Assembly: GCA_018434945.1 (NCBI GenBank)
Contig: JAHDOI010000055.1
Coordinates: 51,210-115,209, forward strand
Length of the DNA stretch: 64,000 nucleotides
DNA from: Selenomonadales bacterium
GTDB taxonomy: Bacteria; Bacillota; Negativicutes; Sporomusales; UBA7701
Direction: 5' to 3'
Under the pieces are notes generated by a model, which saw only the letters and a list, made by a program, of their open reading frames with translations, did no database searches and had not been told where the DNA came from. Below, in pieces: positions 8,661-16,763 of this stretch; position 1 is the stretch's first letter, and each line of letters begins with the position of its first letter. A program made the position numbers and the translations under genes.

Positions 8661-8837
8661 CGTTTGCTCGGCGGCGGCCGAGTTTTTTTCGTCATGCAGT
8701 TGCTGGCTGCGGTGCTTTTTCGCCAGTTCCTCCCGGTTGACGGGGTTGACCTTATCGCCGAATTCCCTGGCGAGAAGGGCCTCGATTTCCTCGGGACGGA
8801 GCGTCTGGGTTTTTACCTCGTTCCACTTCTGTTGCAT
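8643..8837 (-). CDS. Small charged hypothetical protein, 64 aa
   Basis: ATG 8837 follows GAGAGGTG at six bases. The 64 residues are strongly charged and helical by inspection (KTQTLRPEEIEALLAREFG, then EELAKKHRSQQLHDEKN), with no cysteine or membrane segment. The terminator hairpin overlaps its last codons, which encode AEQTKKIQQ. A real small gene is likely; no family recognised. Confidence 0.55.
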   Translation of the reverse strand: MQQKWNEVKTQTLRPEEIEALLAREFGDKVNPVNREELAKKHRSQQLHDEKNSAAAEQTKKIQQ

Positions 8838-8970
8838 CGTTCACCTCTCGTGGCGCAAGGCGAGGCGGCCGCCCCCGGCTTGCCAGGAAACCTGCCCTGC
8901 GTATTGGCGCGCCCGGTAGGATTCCGCCGGCACTCTGGGATTATTATGAGCCGCCGGCGGGAAAAGGATG

Positions 8971-10332
8971 CTACCCCCGCGGCAATATTTCCTCTTCAGC
9001 CTCTTCGAGCCGCCTGATCTGGGCGACGACGAGGGCGGCGGTGACGAGCGTGGCGCCGAAGTCGGCGATCGGCCCGGCGAGCCATACCCCCTGCAGGCCG
9101 ATGAAGCGCGGCAGGATGAGAAGCGCCGGGATGAGGATGAGGAGCTGGCGGGACATGCTTAGCAGCAGGGAGTGCATGGGTTTGCCGATCGCCTGGAAGA
9201 AGCCCGCCCCCATGACCTGAAAGCCGATGAGGGGCAGCATGGCCATGAATATTTTGAGGCCGGCCGCGCCGAGGGCGATGAGGTCGGCTTCGGAGCTGAA
9301 CATGCGGATGATGTATGCGTCGAACAGTTCGATGAGGATGAAGCCGGCGACCGAGACGGCGGTGGCGGCGATGCTGCCTTTTATGACCGCTTCCCTGACC
9401 CGGCCGAATTTTTTCGCGCCGTAGTTGTAGCCGATGACCGGCTGGGTGCCCTGGCTGATGCCGAAGATGGGCATGAGGACGACCATGGATACGCGGTTGA
9501 TGATGCCCATCGCGGCCACGGCCGTCTGGCCGCCGTGGACGACGAGGATGTTGTTGAACAGGCCGGCGACGACGCTGGCGGCGATCTGCATGAAGAAGGC
9601 CGATGAGCCCATGACGACGATTTTCGCGGCTATTTTTCTGTCAGGCACCATGTTGGCGCCGCGCAGCCTGAGCAGGCTCCGGCGGCTGCGGAAGTGGGCC
9701 ACGACCCAGACGGCGGATACGGCCTGGGAGATGACGGTGGCGAGCGCCGAGCCTTTGATGCCCAGGCCGAGGACGAAGATGAACAGGGGGTTGAGGAGGG
9801 TGTTGAGGAGGGCGGATACGACCATGGTCATCATGGCGATGCGGGGGTGGCCTTCGGCGCGGATGATGTTGTTGAGGCCGAAGCCGGTGAACATGAAGAC
9901 GCTGCCGGCGAGGATGACGGCGGTGAAGTCGCGGGCGTAAGGTAGCACGTCTGGCTCGGCGCCGAGGGCGGCGAGGACGGGGTCGAGGAAGAGGAGGAGG
10001 ACGGCCGACATGCCGACGGCGATCGCCAGGCCGAGGACGAAGGCGTTGCCGAGGATTTTCTCGGCGTCGGATAGCCGTTTTTGGCCGATGCGGATGGAGA
10101 CGAGGGTGGTCGCGCCGACGCCGACGAGCATGCCGAAGGCCATGAGCACGATCATTACCGGGAAGGCGATGGTGACGGCGGCCAGGCCGATGGCGCCGAC
10201 GCCGTGGCCGACGAAGATGCTGTCGACGATGTTGTAGAGGGCGTTGACGAGCATGCCGGTGATGGCCGGTATGGAGAAGTCCCAGATGAGGGTGCCGATG
10301 TTTTTGTGGCCGAGGCTGCTGCGGTCATCCAT
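8971..10332 (-). CDS. MATE-family multidrug/Na+ antiporter
   Basis: 453 residues from ATG 10332, the usual MATE length. It has about twelve hydrophobic segments in two similar halves (for example TLIWDFSIPAITGMLVNALYNIVDSIFVG at the start and QGTQPVIGYNYGAKKF in the middle, the latter a MATE hallmark). It sits in the cytoplasmic membrane and exports cationic or drug-like compounds in exchange for Na+ or H+. The frame is open upstream to 10581, but that part is the non-coding repeat-like region. The only strong ribosome binding site (AAAGGAGG, about 10370) is almost 40 bases from the ATG, which is odd. Substrate unknown. Confidence 0.85.
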   Translation of the reverse strand: MDDRSSLGHKNIGTLIWDFSIPAITGMLVNALYNIVDSIFVGHGVGAIGLAAVTIAFPVMIVLMAFGMLVGVGATTLVSIRIGQKRLSDAEKILGNAFVLGLAIAVGMSAVLLLFLDPVLAALGAEPDVLPYARDFTAVILAGSVFMFTGFGLNNIIRAEGHPRIAMMTMVVSALLNTLLNPLFIFVLGLGIKGSALATVISQAVSAVWVVAHFRSRRSLLRLRGANMVPDRKIAAKIVVMGSSAFFMQIAASVVAGLFNNILVVHGGQTAVAAMGIINRVSMVVLMPIFGISQGTQPVIGYNYGAKKFGRVREAVIKGSIAATAVSVAGFILIELFDAYIIRMFSSEADLIALGAAGLKIFMAMLPLIGFQVMGAGFFQAIGKPMHSLLLSMSRQLLILIPALLILPRFIGLQGVWLAGPIADFGATLVTAALVVAQIRRLEEAEEEILPRG

Positions 10333-10663
10333 TGTGTGGCGCTGCGCTTGACGGCAACTTTTCCGCCTCCTTTCGTCACTGATTAGTATTGGCTTATCTT
10401 GACCGCCGTTCTCATGGGAATAAGAAGCAAGCAAGGCTTCCGGGAGACCCCGGAAGCCTTGCGGGCTTGTAGACAAAGTCAGACTGGTGAGAAAGGTCCA
10501 GATGCAAGGCGCACCGGAAGAGCGCGCCGCGCCGCGTACTCGGTCGTACGCAAGCAAGTGCTCTGAGGAGCAAGTGCGCAAGTTCTTGGCGCTTCAGCGC
10601 CTAGAACTGCGGCCTGCCTCTTGCGGGTACGCCGCAGATGGGCTTTTATCGCCAGTCTGGCGG
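10333..10663. repeat. Palindrome-rich intergenic element, repeat-like
   Basis: This 330-base gap between the MATE gene and thiW holds a terminator hairpin (10431-10462), followed by about 180 bases dense in short inverted motifs, such as GCGTACTCGGTCGTACGC, GGCGCTTCAGCGCC and CAAGTGCTCTGAGGAGCAAGTG. Spurious open frames cross it. The look is of a dispersed, non-coding REP or MITE-type element, but only one copy is in the window, so repetition is unproven. Confidence 0.4.
10431..10462 (-). terminator. Hairpin terminator after thiW
   Basis: Near-perfect stem GCAAGGCTTCCGGG / CCCGGAAGCCTTGC followed on the minus strand by a weak T-rich stretch (TTGCTTCTTA). It likely ends the thiM-thiW transcript. 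Confidence 0.65.
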
Positions 10664-11170
10664 TTATCTCGGGCGTGCGCCGAGCCACTCGCGGACGACG
10701 CCGATCACGGGCGTGTAGTAGAGGAGACAGGCGATGACCGCGCCGCCGGCGGCGCTGACGGCGAAGGGTATGACGAAGAAGAAGGCGCCGGCCTTGGAGC
10801 CGATGAGGTACTTGGCGACAGGAAAGGCGACGAGGGCGCCGATGAGGCCGGTGCCGAAGAGTTCGCCGACCGCCGCCCAGAGGATGCTGTTGGTCCGCCG
10901 GTAGAGGATGCCGGCGAGGGCCGCGCCGATCATGCTGCCGGGAAAGGCGAGCAGCGAGCCTGTGCCGAGGAAGTTGCGCAGCAGCGAGGTGGCGAAGGCG
11001 GCGTTGACGGAGTACCGCGTGCCGAGGAGCACTGCCAGCAGGATGTTGATGGCGTGCTGGACAGGGAAACACTTGGCGACGCCCACGGGGATGTAGACGA
11101 GTTGGGCGGTGAACACCCCGACGGCGACGAACAGGGCGGTGAAGGTGAGTTTTTTGGTATCCATTGTCAT
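10664..11170 (-). CDS. thiW: ThiW, ECF transporter S component for thiazole
   Basis: 168 residues with five to six hydrophobic segments. The N-terminus (KKLTFTALFVAVGVFTAQLVYIPVGVAKCFPVQHAINIL) is characteristic of ThiW, the substrate-binding S component for hydroxyethylthiazole that plugs into a shared ECF energising module. It lies 12 bases downstream of thiM and behind a TPP riboswitch, which fits thiazole salvage. The general EcfA/T partner is not adjacent; the Ecf proteins at 48-61 kb have their own S-like partners. Confidence 0.85.
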   Translation of the reverse strand: MTMDTKKLTFTALFVAVGVFTAQLVYIPVGVAKCFPVQHAINILLAVLLGTRYSVNAAFATSLLRNFLGTGSLLAFPGSMIGAALAGILYRRTNSILWAAVGELFGTGLIGALVAFPVAKYLIGSKAGAFFFVIPFAVSAAGGAVIACLLYYTPVIGVVREWLGARPR

Positions 11171-11182
11171 TCCTCCCGGGTA

Positions 11183-11989
11183 TCAACCGATTTTGGCGCA
11201 GCGGAGCAGGGTTTCGGGCGTCAGGGTGAAGACGGCGTCGAAGAGCCTGACGCGGAATGTGCCGATGCCGTCCTCCGGCCGGAGGGAGCGGTGGGCGAGT
11301 TCGCCGGCGACGCCCATGACGGCGATGCCGGTGACGGCGCTTATGTAAGGGTCGGCGCCGGCGCCCAGGCAGCAGCCGATGAGCGAGGTGGCCATGCAGC
11401 CGGTGCCGGTGACGCTGGCCAGCCAGGGGTGCCCGTTGGCGATGCGGCAGACGCGGCCGCCGGCGGCGACGATGTCGGTCTGGCCGGTGAGGACGACGAC
11501 ACAGCCCAGGCTAGCGGCGAGACCGGTGGCGACGGCTTCGCCGTCGGTTTCGTCGGCGGCGGAGTCGACACCGCGGATGGCGGCGCTGAGGCCGGCGACG
11601 GTCTTTATTTCGGCGGCGTTGCCTCTGACGACTGCCGGATTCGTTGCGCGGATGATGCGGCCGGCGGCGGCGGTGCGCGCCGGGGTGGCGCCGGCGCCGA
11701 CCGGGTCGAGGATTACGGGGACGCCGAGTTCGCCGGCCCGTATGCCGGTGGCGATCATGGTGTCGACGGCGGCGGCGCTGAGGGTGCCGATGTTGAGCAC
11801 GAGGGCGGCGGCTTTGGCGACCATGTCGGTGGCTTCGCCGGGATCGCTGGCCATGACGGGGGAAGCGCCGAAGGCGAGGGTGATGTTGGCGCTGTCGTTG
11901 GCGGTGACATAGTTGGTCAGGTGATGGACGAGGGGTCTTTTCGCCTTCACGGCGGCAAGGGTGACGGCGATCTCGTGCAGAAGCTCCAT
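11183..11989 (-). CDS. thiM: Hydroxyethylthiazole kinase
   Basis: 268 residues, the usual ThiM length. Recognisable elements are PLVHHLTNYVTANDSAN near the start, LDPVGAGATPARTA in the middle, and ASVTGTGCMATSLIG with the catalytic cysteine around residue 198. It phosphorylates 4-methyl-5-(2-hydroxyethyl)thiazole for thiamine salvage in the cytoplasm. GGGAGGT lies nine bases before ATG 11989. It is the first gene behind the TPP riboswitch and forms a two-gene operon with thiW. Confidence 0.93.
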   Translation of the reverse strand: MELLHEIAVTLAAVKAKRPLVHHLTNYVTANDSANITLAFGASPVMASDPGEATDMVAKAAALVLNIGTLSAAAVDTMIATGIRAGELGVPVILDPVGAGATPARTAAAGRIIRATNPAVVRGNAAEIKTVAGLSAAIRGVDSAADETDGEAVATGLAASLGCVVVLTGQTDIVAAGGRVCRIANGHPWLASVTGTGCMATSLIGCCLGAGADPYISAVTGIAVMGVAGELAHRSLRPEDGIGTFRVRLFDAVFTLTPETLLRCAKIG

Positions 11990-12032
11990 TGATTTCTACC
12001 TCCCATTTGAGACGGTTGAAAGCGGCGCAAAC

Positions 12033-12062
12033 CGAAAAGGCGCCTCCTGTAAGGATGCGCCC
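12033..12062 (-). terminator. Riboswitch-associated terminator hairpin
   Basis: Read on the minus strand, the stem GGCGC-A-TCCT / AGGA-G-GCGCC has a TAC loop and is followed by TTTT. It lies between the TPP aptamer and thiM, so it is the probable expression platform. Confidence 0.65.
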
Positions 12063-12078
12063 GGTAGACGGAACTTGA

Positions 12079-12172
12079 GCAGCTATCCCTACGCTGGCAT
12101 TACCCAGATCAGGTTAAAGGGTCATAGGCGATCGGGCCTATTTCTCAGCCGGCTCCTCCGGCTCCCCCAGCA
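12079..12172 (-). ncRNA. TPP riboswitch (THI element)
   Basis: The minus strand carries the conserved THI-box parts in order: CTGGGGGAGC near 12172, GGCTGAGAAATAGGC around 12150, ACCCTTTAACCTGATCTGG around 12110, and GTAATGCCAGCGTAGGGA ending near 12082. It binds thiamine pyrophosphate and is followed by a terminator hairpin, so it should switch off thiM-thiW when thiamine is plentiful. Confidence 0.95.
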
Positions 12173-12308
12173 GATATCCAGTTGGCGGCTCGTCGGTCGA
12201 CGGCGGGAACGGTCAAACGGTACCGTTCCGCCTTCTGTTCCATTATAACCATATCGGGGCGATTTTTCCATACTTTTGACAGTAAGTTTCACGGAATGGG
12301 GGATTTTT

Positions 12309-13001
12309 TTACGCCAGCAGGCGGTCGACGATGGCGTCGATGTGAATCTGGGTGGTGTCGAGGATGAGGGTGTCGAGGTCGCCGGCCCGGATGATGAGCG
12401 GCAGTTCGGTGCAGCCGAGGACGAGGGCGTCGGCGTTTTCGGCGGCAAGCATCTTTGCGGCGATAGCGAGTACGGCGCTTTTTTCCTCCGGCAGGACAAT
12501 GCCTTCCTGGAGGTGGGGGAAGATGATGTTGTGGATGGTCTGCTGCTCCTCGGCCGTGGGGACGAAGGCGTCAATGCCGTAGCGGGCGAACGCGTCCTTA
12601 TAGAGGCCGCTGCTCATCGTGAAGGCGGTGCCGAAGATGACGACGCGGCGGCAGCCCTCGTCCCGGGCGCGCTTGCACGTTTCCTCGACGAGGCTGATGA
12701 GGGGCAGCGGCGATCGGGCGCTGAGGTCGTCGAAGACGATGTGGGCGGTGTTGGCCGCCATGGCCGCGAATTCGGCGCCGCCGGCGGCCAGGGTTTCTAT
12801 GGAGGCGGCCAGGCGGTCGGTGAACGCGGGCCAGGCTTTGGTGGCCGCCAGGTGATACATTTCGTCGAGGTTGATGCTGTCGATAATGATGAGGGGATAG
12901 CCGACGCCGCCCGTCCTGGCCCGGTAGCCGTCGATTATCCCTTTGTAGTAGTCGAGTGTCGACGCCGGGCCGATCCCGCCGACAAGTCCGAATTTTTTCA
13001 T
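12309..13001 (-). CDS. Aspartate/glutamate racemase-family protein
   Basis: 230 residues; ATG 13001 is six bases after GAGGTG. The Rossmann-like N-terminus KKFGLVGGIGPASTLDYYK and the C-terminal LGCTELPLI (second catalytic Cys, about residue 192) identify the family. The first active-site position, normally Cys or Thr before NTxH, is Ala here (AANTAH, about residue 84). Such Ala variants occur in some family branches (from memory), so racemisation of Asp or Glu by the two-base mechanism cannot be assumed. It stands alone between the thi operon and the sulfite-reductase-like pair. Confidence 0.8.
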   Translation of the reverse strand: MKKFGLVGGIGPASTLDYYKGIIDGYRARTGGVGYPLIIIDSINLDEMYHLAATKAWPAFTDRLAASIETLAAGGAEFAAMAANTAHIVFDDLSARSPLPLISLVEETCKRARDEGCRRVVIFGTAFTMSSGLYKDAFARYGIDAFVPTAEEQQTIHNIIFPHLQEGIVLPEEKSAVLAIAAKMLAAENADALVLGCTELPLIIRAGDLDTLILDTTQIHIDAIVDRLLA

Positions 13002-13049
13002 GGCCAGCACCTCAGGTGTGGGGTATTGCTATTACAATTATATCATATA

Positions 13050-13074
13050 AAAGCCCGGACTGAGTCCGGGCTTT
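13050..13074 (-). terminator. Intrinsic terminator
   Basis: AAAGCCCGGAC / GTCCGGGCTTT stem with a TGA loop, followed on the minus strand by TTTTATAT. It ends the pair of genes 14700-13082. Confidence 0.8.
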
Positions 13075-13081
13075 CCGTGGT

Positions 13082-13738
13082 CTATTTCTTGTATATCTGA
13101 CTTCTGGCGACCGTGCCCGCCCGGTCCTGGCGGAAGGCGAACGCCGGATTGGCGCCGGCGACGAAGCCGGTAAGCCAGGCCCGGTAGAACGTGGCCATGG
13201 CCTGCTCGTCGACGCCGGTCCGCTGCCAGTTGGGCTGCTGGAGGCAGACGCCCGTTTCCCAGGTGGTGCTGTCCGCGGCGGCGGCGATTACGGTGTCGGC
13301 CCGGTCGCAGGGCATGCCGTTCAGGTAGTGGTCGCTCAAGGCCTGGTAGATGCCGGCGGCGGCGGACAGGTCGTGCCTGCCCTGGGCCCTGGCGCTTTCG
13401 CCGGTGAGGCGGCCGTGGTCGGCGAAGGCTTGTTCGATGATTTCGGCGGCCGCGCCGCCGCAGGTGTCGAGCAGTTCTTTGACATAGGCGGCTTCCCTTG
13501 TTTCGGCGATTTTGATCTGGCGCTGCAGCCAGCCGTGGATGTTGTCGTGCTCGATGAGTTCGCTGAGGTCGGTGTCGGGCAACGGCCAGCCGTAGGTCTG
13601 GCGGACCTGTTCCTGGAGCTCTTCGGCGACGGAGCCGCACTGGGCGGCCGCTCTTTCGCGGAGGAAGTCCTCGCGGGCGGCGACGATGCCGATTTTCCTG
13701 TAGAGCCAGTAGTGGATGGGGCCGATGAACGCGCTCAT
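13082..13738 (-). CDS. Hypothetical protein paired with the sulfite-reductase-like gene, 218 aa
   Basis: 218 mostly helical residues starting MSAFIGPIHYWLYRKIGIV, without signal peptide, membrane segment or clustered cysteines (single Cys residues at about 34, 93, 144 and 165). Its start overlaps the stop of the upstream sulfite-reductase-like gene by four bases (ATGA), which indicates translational coupling and a joint role. I do not recognise the family. The many conserved-looking His, Trp and Tyr residues could suit a small redox or metal-binding helical protein, but that is speculation. Confidence 0.7.
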   Translation of the reverse strand: MSAFIGPIHYWLYRKIGIVAAREDFLRERAAAQCGSVAEELQEQVRQTYGWPLPDTDLSELIEHDNIHGWLQRQIKIAETREAAYVKELLDTCGGAAAEIIEQAFADHGRLTGESARAQGRHDLSAAAGIYQALSDHYLNGMPCDRADTVIAAAADSTTWETGVCLQQPNWQRTGVDEQAMATFYRAWLTGFVAGANPAFAFRQDRAGTVARSQIYKK

Positions 13739-14700
13739 TGCTGCTCCTCCTTCAGGGCGACTTTATTCAGGGCGGTTATCAGTTCGCGTACTTCGAGGCC
13801 ATGGATGCCGGCCGCTTTTTCGAGCGCCTCGCCGGTGGCCGAGGGGCAGCCGAGGCAGCCCATGCCGAAGCCGCGGAGGACGGGGATTGTTTCGGGGTAT
13901 ACCCTGATGATGTCGGCGATGATGCTGTCGGCGGCGATGGCGTCGCCGGCCTTGAGCCCGGTTTCGCCGCCGGCAGGGGCGGTCGGAACGGAGGCGGGTG
14001 CGGGCGCTGGCGCCGCGGGGGCGGGTGCGGCCGGTCCGGCGGCGAAGGCGGCCAGGACGTCGGCGCGGAATTTCTCGAGGCCGATGCGGTCGATGAACTG
14101 GCCGAGCCGCTCGATGTCGGCGTGCTTTTTGTAGTAGGCGACGATGGTGTCGATGAGCCTGAGGGTGTCGTCGTAATCAAGGCCGGCGATGAGTTTGTCG
14201 GCCAGCCGGGGATGCGCGCCGGCACTGCCGCCGACGTAGACGTCCCAGCCTTCGTCGGTGCCGATGACGCCGATGTCTTTGATGATGGCTTCCGAGCAGG
14301 AGTTGGGGCAGCCGGAGACGCCGATCTTCAGGCGTGACGGCATCTCTTTTTTGATGTAGCGCCGGTCGAGCTCGAGGCCCAGCTTGACGCTGTCCTGTTT
14401 GCCGCGCTTGCAGAAGGCGATCCCGGGGCAGATTTTGACGCTGCGGACACAGTTGGCGAAGCCCATGGCGGGCTGCATGCCGAGTTCGGCCCAGATGTTG
14501 TCGATGTCTTCGGCTTTTAGGCCGGTTATCATGATGCGCTGCGCCGAGGTGAGTTTGAGGGTGCCGCCGTATTCCCTGGCGACGTGGGCGTATTTTTCGA
14601 GCACTTCCGGTTTGACGAACCCTCCCGGGAGATGCGGCGTTACGGCGTAGGTCCTGGTGCCGTTACGGATTTTCTGCAGGTTTGCTCCTTTGGGCAGCAT
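13735..14700 (-). CDS. Short nitrite/sulfite-reductase-like protein fused to a DUF1858 domain
   Basis: 321 residues from ATG 14700, nine bases after GAGGAGG. Residues about 1-215 match the siroheme/4Fe-4S half of nitrite/sulfite reductases: CPGIAFC (Cx5C) and GCPNSC (Cx3C) supply the four cluster and siroheme ligands. After an Ala/Pro-rich linker (about 220-250), residues 255-320 form a DUF1858 domain ending with GMGCLGCP. Only one ferredoxin-like half is present, so it is far smaller than assimilatory enzymes and probably works on sulfite, nitrite or a related compound with a separate electron donor. Coupled to the gene at 13082. The substrate is unproven. Confidence 0.8.
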   Translation of the reverse strand: MLPKGANLQKIRNGTRTYAVTPHLPGGFVKPEVLEKYAHVAREYGGTLKLTSAQRIMITGLKAEDIDNIWAELGMQPAMGFANCVRSVKICPGIAFCKRGKQDSVKLGLELDRRYIKKEMPSRLKIGVSGCPNSCSEAIIKDIGVIGTDEGWDVYVGGSAGAHPRLADKLIAGLDYDDTLRLIDTIVAYYKKHADIERLGQFIDRIGLEKFRADVLAAFAAGPAAPAPAAPAPAPASVPTAPAGGETGLKAGDAIAADSIIADIIRVYPETIPVLRGFGMGCLGCPSATGEALEKAAGIHGLEVRELITALNKVALKEEQQ

Positions 14701-14830
14701 GGCGTTATTCCTCCTCGCGTGTTGCGGTGTCTTTCCATGGTTCAATGATAACCCGCCGGCGGCTGCCGCGCTTTGATTTATATCACACCCTGGCGGTGAT
14801 TTGCATCACGCGGCCGCGAAAAACAGGAAA

Positions 14831-14854
14831 CAGCCCCGGAAGGTTCCGGGGCTG
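14831..14854 (-). terminator. Terminator of the molybdoenzyme operon
   Basis: CAGCCCCGGAA / TTCCGGGGCTG stem, followed on the minus strand by TTTCCTGTTTTT. It separates the respiratory operon from the sulfite-reductase-like pair. Confidence 0.8.
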
Positions 14855-14874
14855 CTCTTGCGGTGCGTTTTTGG

Positions 14875-15534
14875 TTACGAGGAGACGTATTCGCGGAGGA
14901 GTTCGCTGTCCCACTGGAGCACGCCGCGCGTCAGGCCGAGCAGGGCGGCGTAGAAGCCGACCGCGCCGTGGGCCGCGGCGTCTTTTTCCAGGTCGCCGAT
15001 CCAGCCGAGGGGATGGGCGGCGATGAATTCCGCCTGGAGGCGGGCCGATTCCCGCCAGTCGCTTTCTTCCCGGAGGCTGGCGGCTTCGCTGGCCGCCGCC
15101 AGCAGCATCAGTTCGAGCCCGAGGTGGTCCTCCGGCTGCCGGTATTTCTCGGCAGCCTCGACGCCGAAGCGGGCCATCGCTTCCCTGACCTGAAAGACGG
15201 GTGAGCCGAACATGAGCTTTTCGGGGGTGCGGTAGAGCGATTCCCACGGAGGCGCCTTGGGTTCGCCGGAGCCGAGGAACAGGTCGGTGTACTCGGTCTG
15301 GACCGATTCGAGGGCTTCGTCCTGAGGCTTCGCCTGCAGGCCGTGTGTGACGCCGACCAGTTTGTCGAGCGCGGCGCCCATCGCGTCGTTGGCCGGCGCG
15401 AGGGGGAAGTTCCGCCAGAAATCGGGCTGAAGCAGCGCCTGGCGGCCGGCCTGGGGGTATTCGAGCAAGCAGTGGCCGAGGAAGCGGTAGAGGCCGGCGC
15501 GAAAGAGGGCGACTTCTTGCCAGGATGGCTCCAT
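14875..15534 (-). CDS. TorD/DmsD-family molybdoenzyme chaperone
   Basis: 219 mainly helical residues. The pattern ALFRAGLYRFLGHCLLEYP at the start, EYTDLFLG near residue 82 and PPWESLYRT near 95 is the TorD family signature. These cytoplasmic chaperones hold the molybdoenzyme precursor until cofactor insertion and guard its Tat signal. It is the last gene of the operon whose first gene encodes a Tat-dependent molybdoenzyme, so its client is almost certainly the protein at 17378-19735. Confidence 0.88.
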   Translation of the reverse strand: MEPSWQEVALFRAGLYRFLGHCLLEYPQAGRQALLQPDFWRNFPLAPANDAMGAALDKLVGVTHGLQAKPQDEALESVQTEYTDLFLGSGEPKAPPWESLYRTPEKLMFGSPVFQVREAMARFGVEAAEKYRQPEDHLGLELMLLAAASEAASLREESDWRESARLQAEFIAAHPLGWIGDLEKDAAAHGAVGFYAALLGLTRGVLQWDSELLREYVSS

Positions 15535-15540
15535 CGGCCG

Positions 15541-16749
15541 CTACTTGGCCGCCGTCGGCGCGATGCGGATGCCGCGGGCGGTGTCTTCGCGGGCCCAGAG
15601 CAGTCTGCGGGCCGCGATGATGAACATGATGCCCCCGAAGGAGATGATGCCGATGAAGATGGCCCATTCGACGAGGGTGGGGGTGTAGGAACCGGCCATC
15701 GCCCACATGTCGAGCTTGGCACCGGCGGCCGGCGCCTGGCCGAGGGTGATGCCGGGCGCGCCTTCGACGAGCGGCAGGAGGAAGGAGGAGAACAGCAGCC
15801 AGACGCGTTTGCAGAATACGCCAATGATGACGAGCGCGGCTGCGAGCAGTATCTTGCTCTTGCTCTGGCGGTTGGCGGCGCTGGCGAGGATGACGAAGGG
15901 CACGGCGAGCCCGAGGACGACCTGCACCCAGAAGAACGGGGCCAGCGGGCCGCTCAGCAGCAGGCCGAGGGCGGCCGTGACGCTCTCTTCGCCGGGGTAG
16001 GCGGCTGTCAGCACTTCGCTGAAGACGAAGAAGGCGTCGACGGCGACAAAGGCGGCGAGCAGGCCGGCGAGGCTGGCGTAGAGTTTGGGCTCGACTTTGT
16101 AGTCGGAGTACCGTTCGAGGCCGGCGAGGACGATGATGAGGAGCGCGAGGCCGGAATCGAGGGCCGAGGCGACGAACAGCGGCGCCATCAGGGCGCTGTG
16201 CCAGCTGACGCGGGCGATCTGCAGGCCGAAAATCCAGGCCGTGACGGAGTGGACGAGCACGGCGGCCGGCAGGGCGACTGCGGACATGGTGGCCAGCTTG
16301 CGGTAATCGGGGGCCGGCTGGGTCATGTGCTTGAGATAGAGCAGCGACACGACCAGGTAGATGGCGATGACGACGACGTCCCAGATGAGCGGCGACTGGA
16401 ACTGGGGATGGATGAACAGGTAGAGGATCCGCTCGGGGCTGCCGAGGTCGACGACGATGAAGAGGCCGGCCAGGATGATGCAGACCGTCGAAAGGATGAC
16501 GGCCGGCTTGGCCACGGCTTTGAAGGCGGGGATGTCGAACACGGTGGCCGAGGACGAGACGATGAGGCCGCCGGCCGACAGGCCCACGAAGAACATGAAG
16601 GATGTGATGTACAGGCCCCATGACACGACGTTGCGCATGCCGGTGACGATAAGGCCGTTACTGAGCTGGTAGACCCAGGCGATCAGCCCGAGCAGGGTTA
16701 AGAGGCCCAGGATGCCCAGGGACATTTTCAGGTTTCCTCTGTTTTCCAC
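15541..16749 (-). CDS. nrfD: NrfD/PsrC-family quinol-oxidising membrane subunit
   Basis: 402 residues from GTG 16749 (AAAGGAGG seven bases upstream), with about ten membrane helices. The start, SNGLIVTGMRNVVSWGLYI, followed by SFMFFVGLSAGGLIVSS, is typical of NrfD/PsrC/DmsC-like anchors. It passes electrons from menaquinol to the Fe-S subunit encoded just upstream. The combination of a DMSO-reductase-type catalytic subunit with an NrfD anchor rather than DmsC follows the polysulfide/thiosulfate reductase layout. Confidence 0.9.
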   Translation of the reverse strand: MENRGNLKMSLGILGLLTLLGLIAWVYQLSNGLIVTGMRNVVSWGLYITSFMFFVGLSAGGLIVSSSATVFDIPAFKAVAKPAVILSTVCIILAGLFIVVDLGSPERILYLFIHPQFQSPLIWDVVVIAIYLVVSLLYLKHMTQPAPDYRKLATMSAVALPAAVLVHSVTAWIFGLQIARVSWHSALMAPLFVASALDSGLALLIIVLAGLERYSDYKVEPKLYASLAGLLAAFVAVDAFFVFSEVLTAAYPGEESVTAALGLLLSGPLAPFFWVQVVLGLAVPFVILASAANRQSKSKILLAAALVIIGVFCKRVWLLFSSFLLPLVEGAPGITLGQAPAAGAKLDMWAMAGSYTPTLVEWAIFIGIISFGGIMFIIAARRLLWAREDTARGIRIAPTAAK

Positions 16750-16763
16750 AATATCGCCTCCTT

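Noticed and set aside
10487..11992. A 501-residue Asp/Gly-rich plus-strand frame
   Set aside because: Antisense to thiW and thiM and starts in the repeat-like block; low-complexity composition without motifs.
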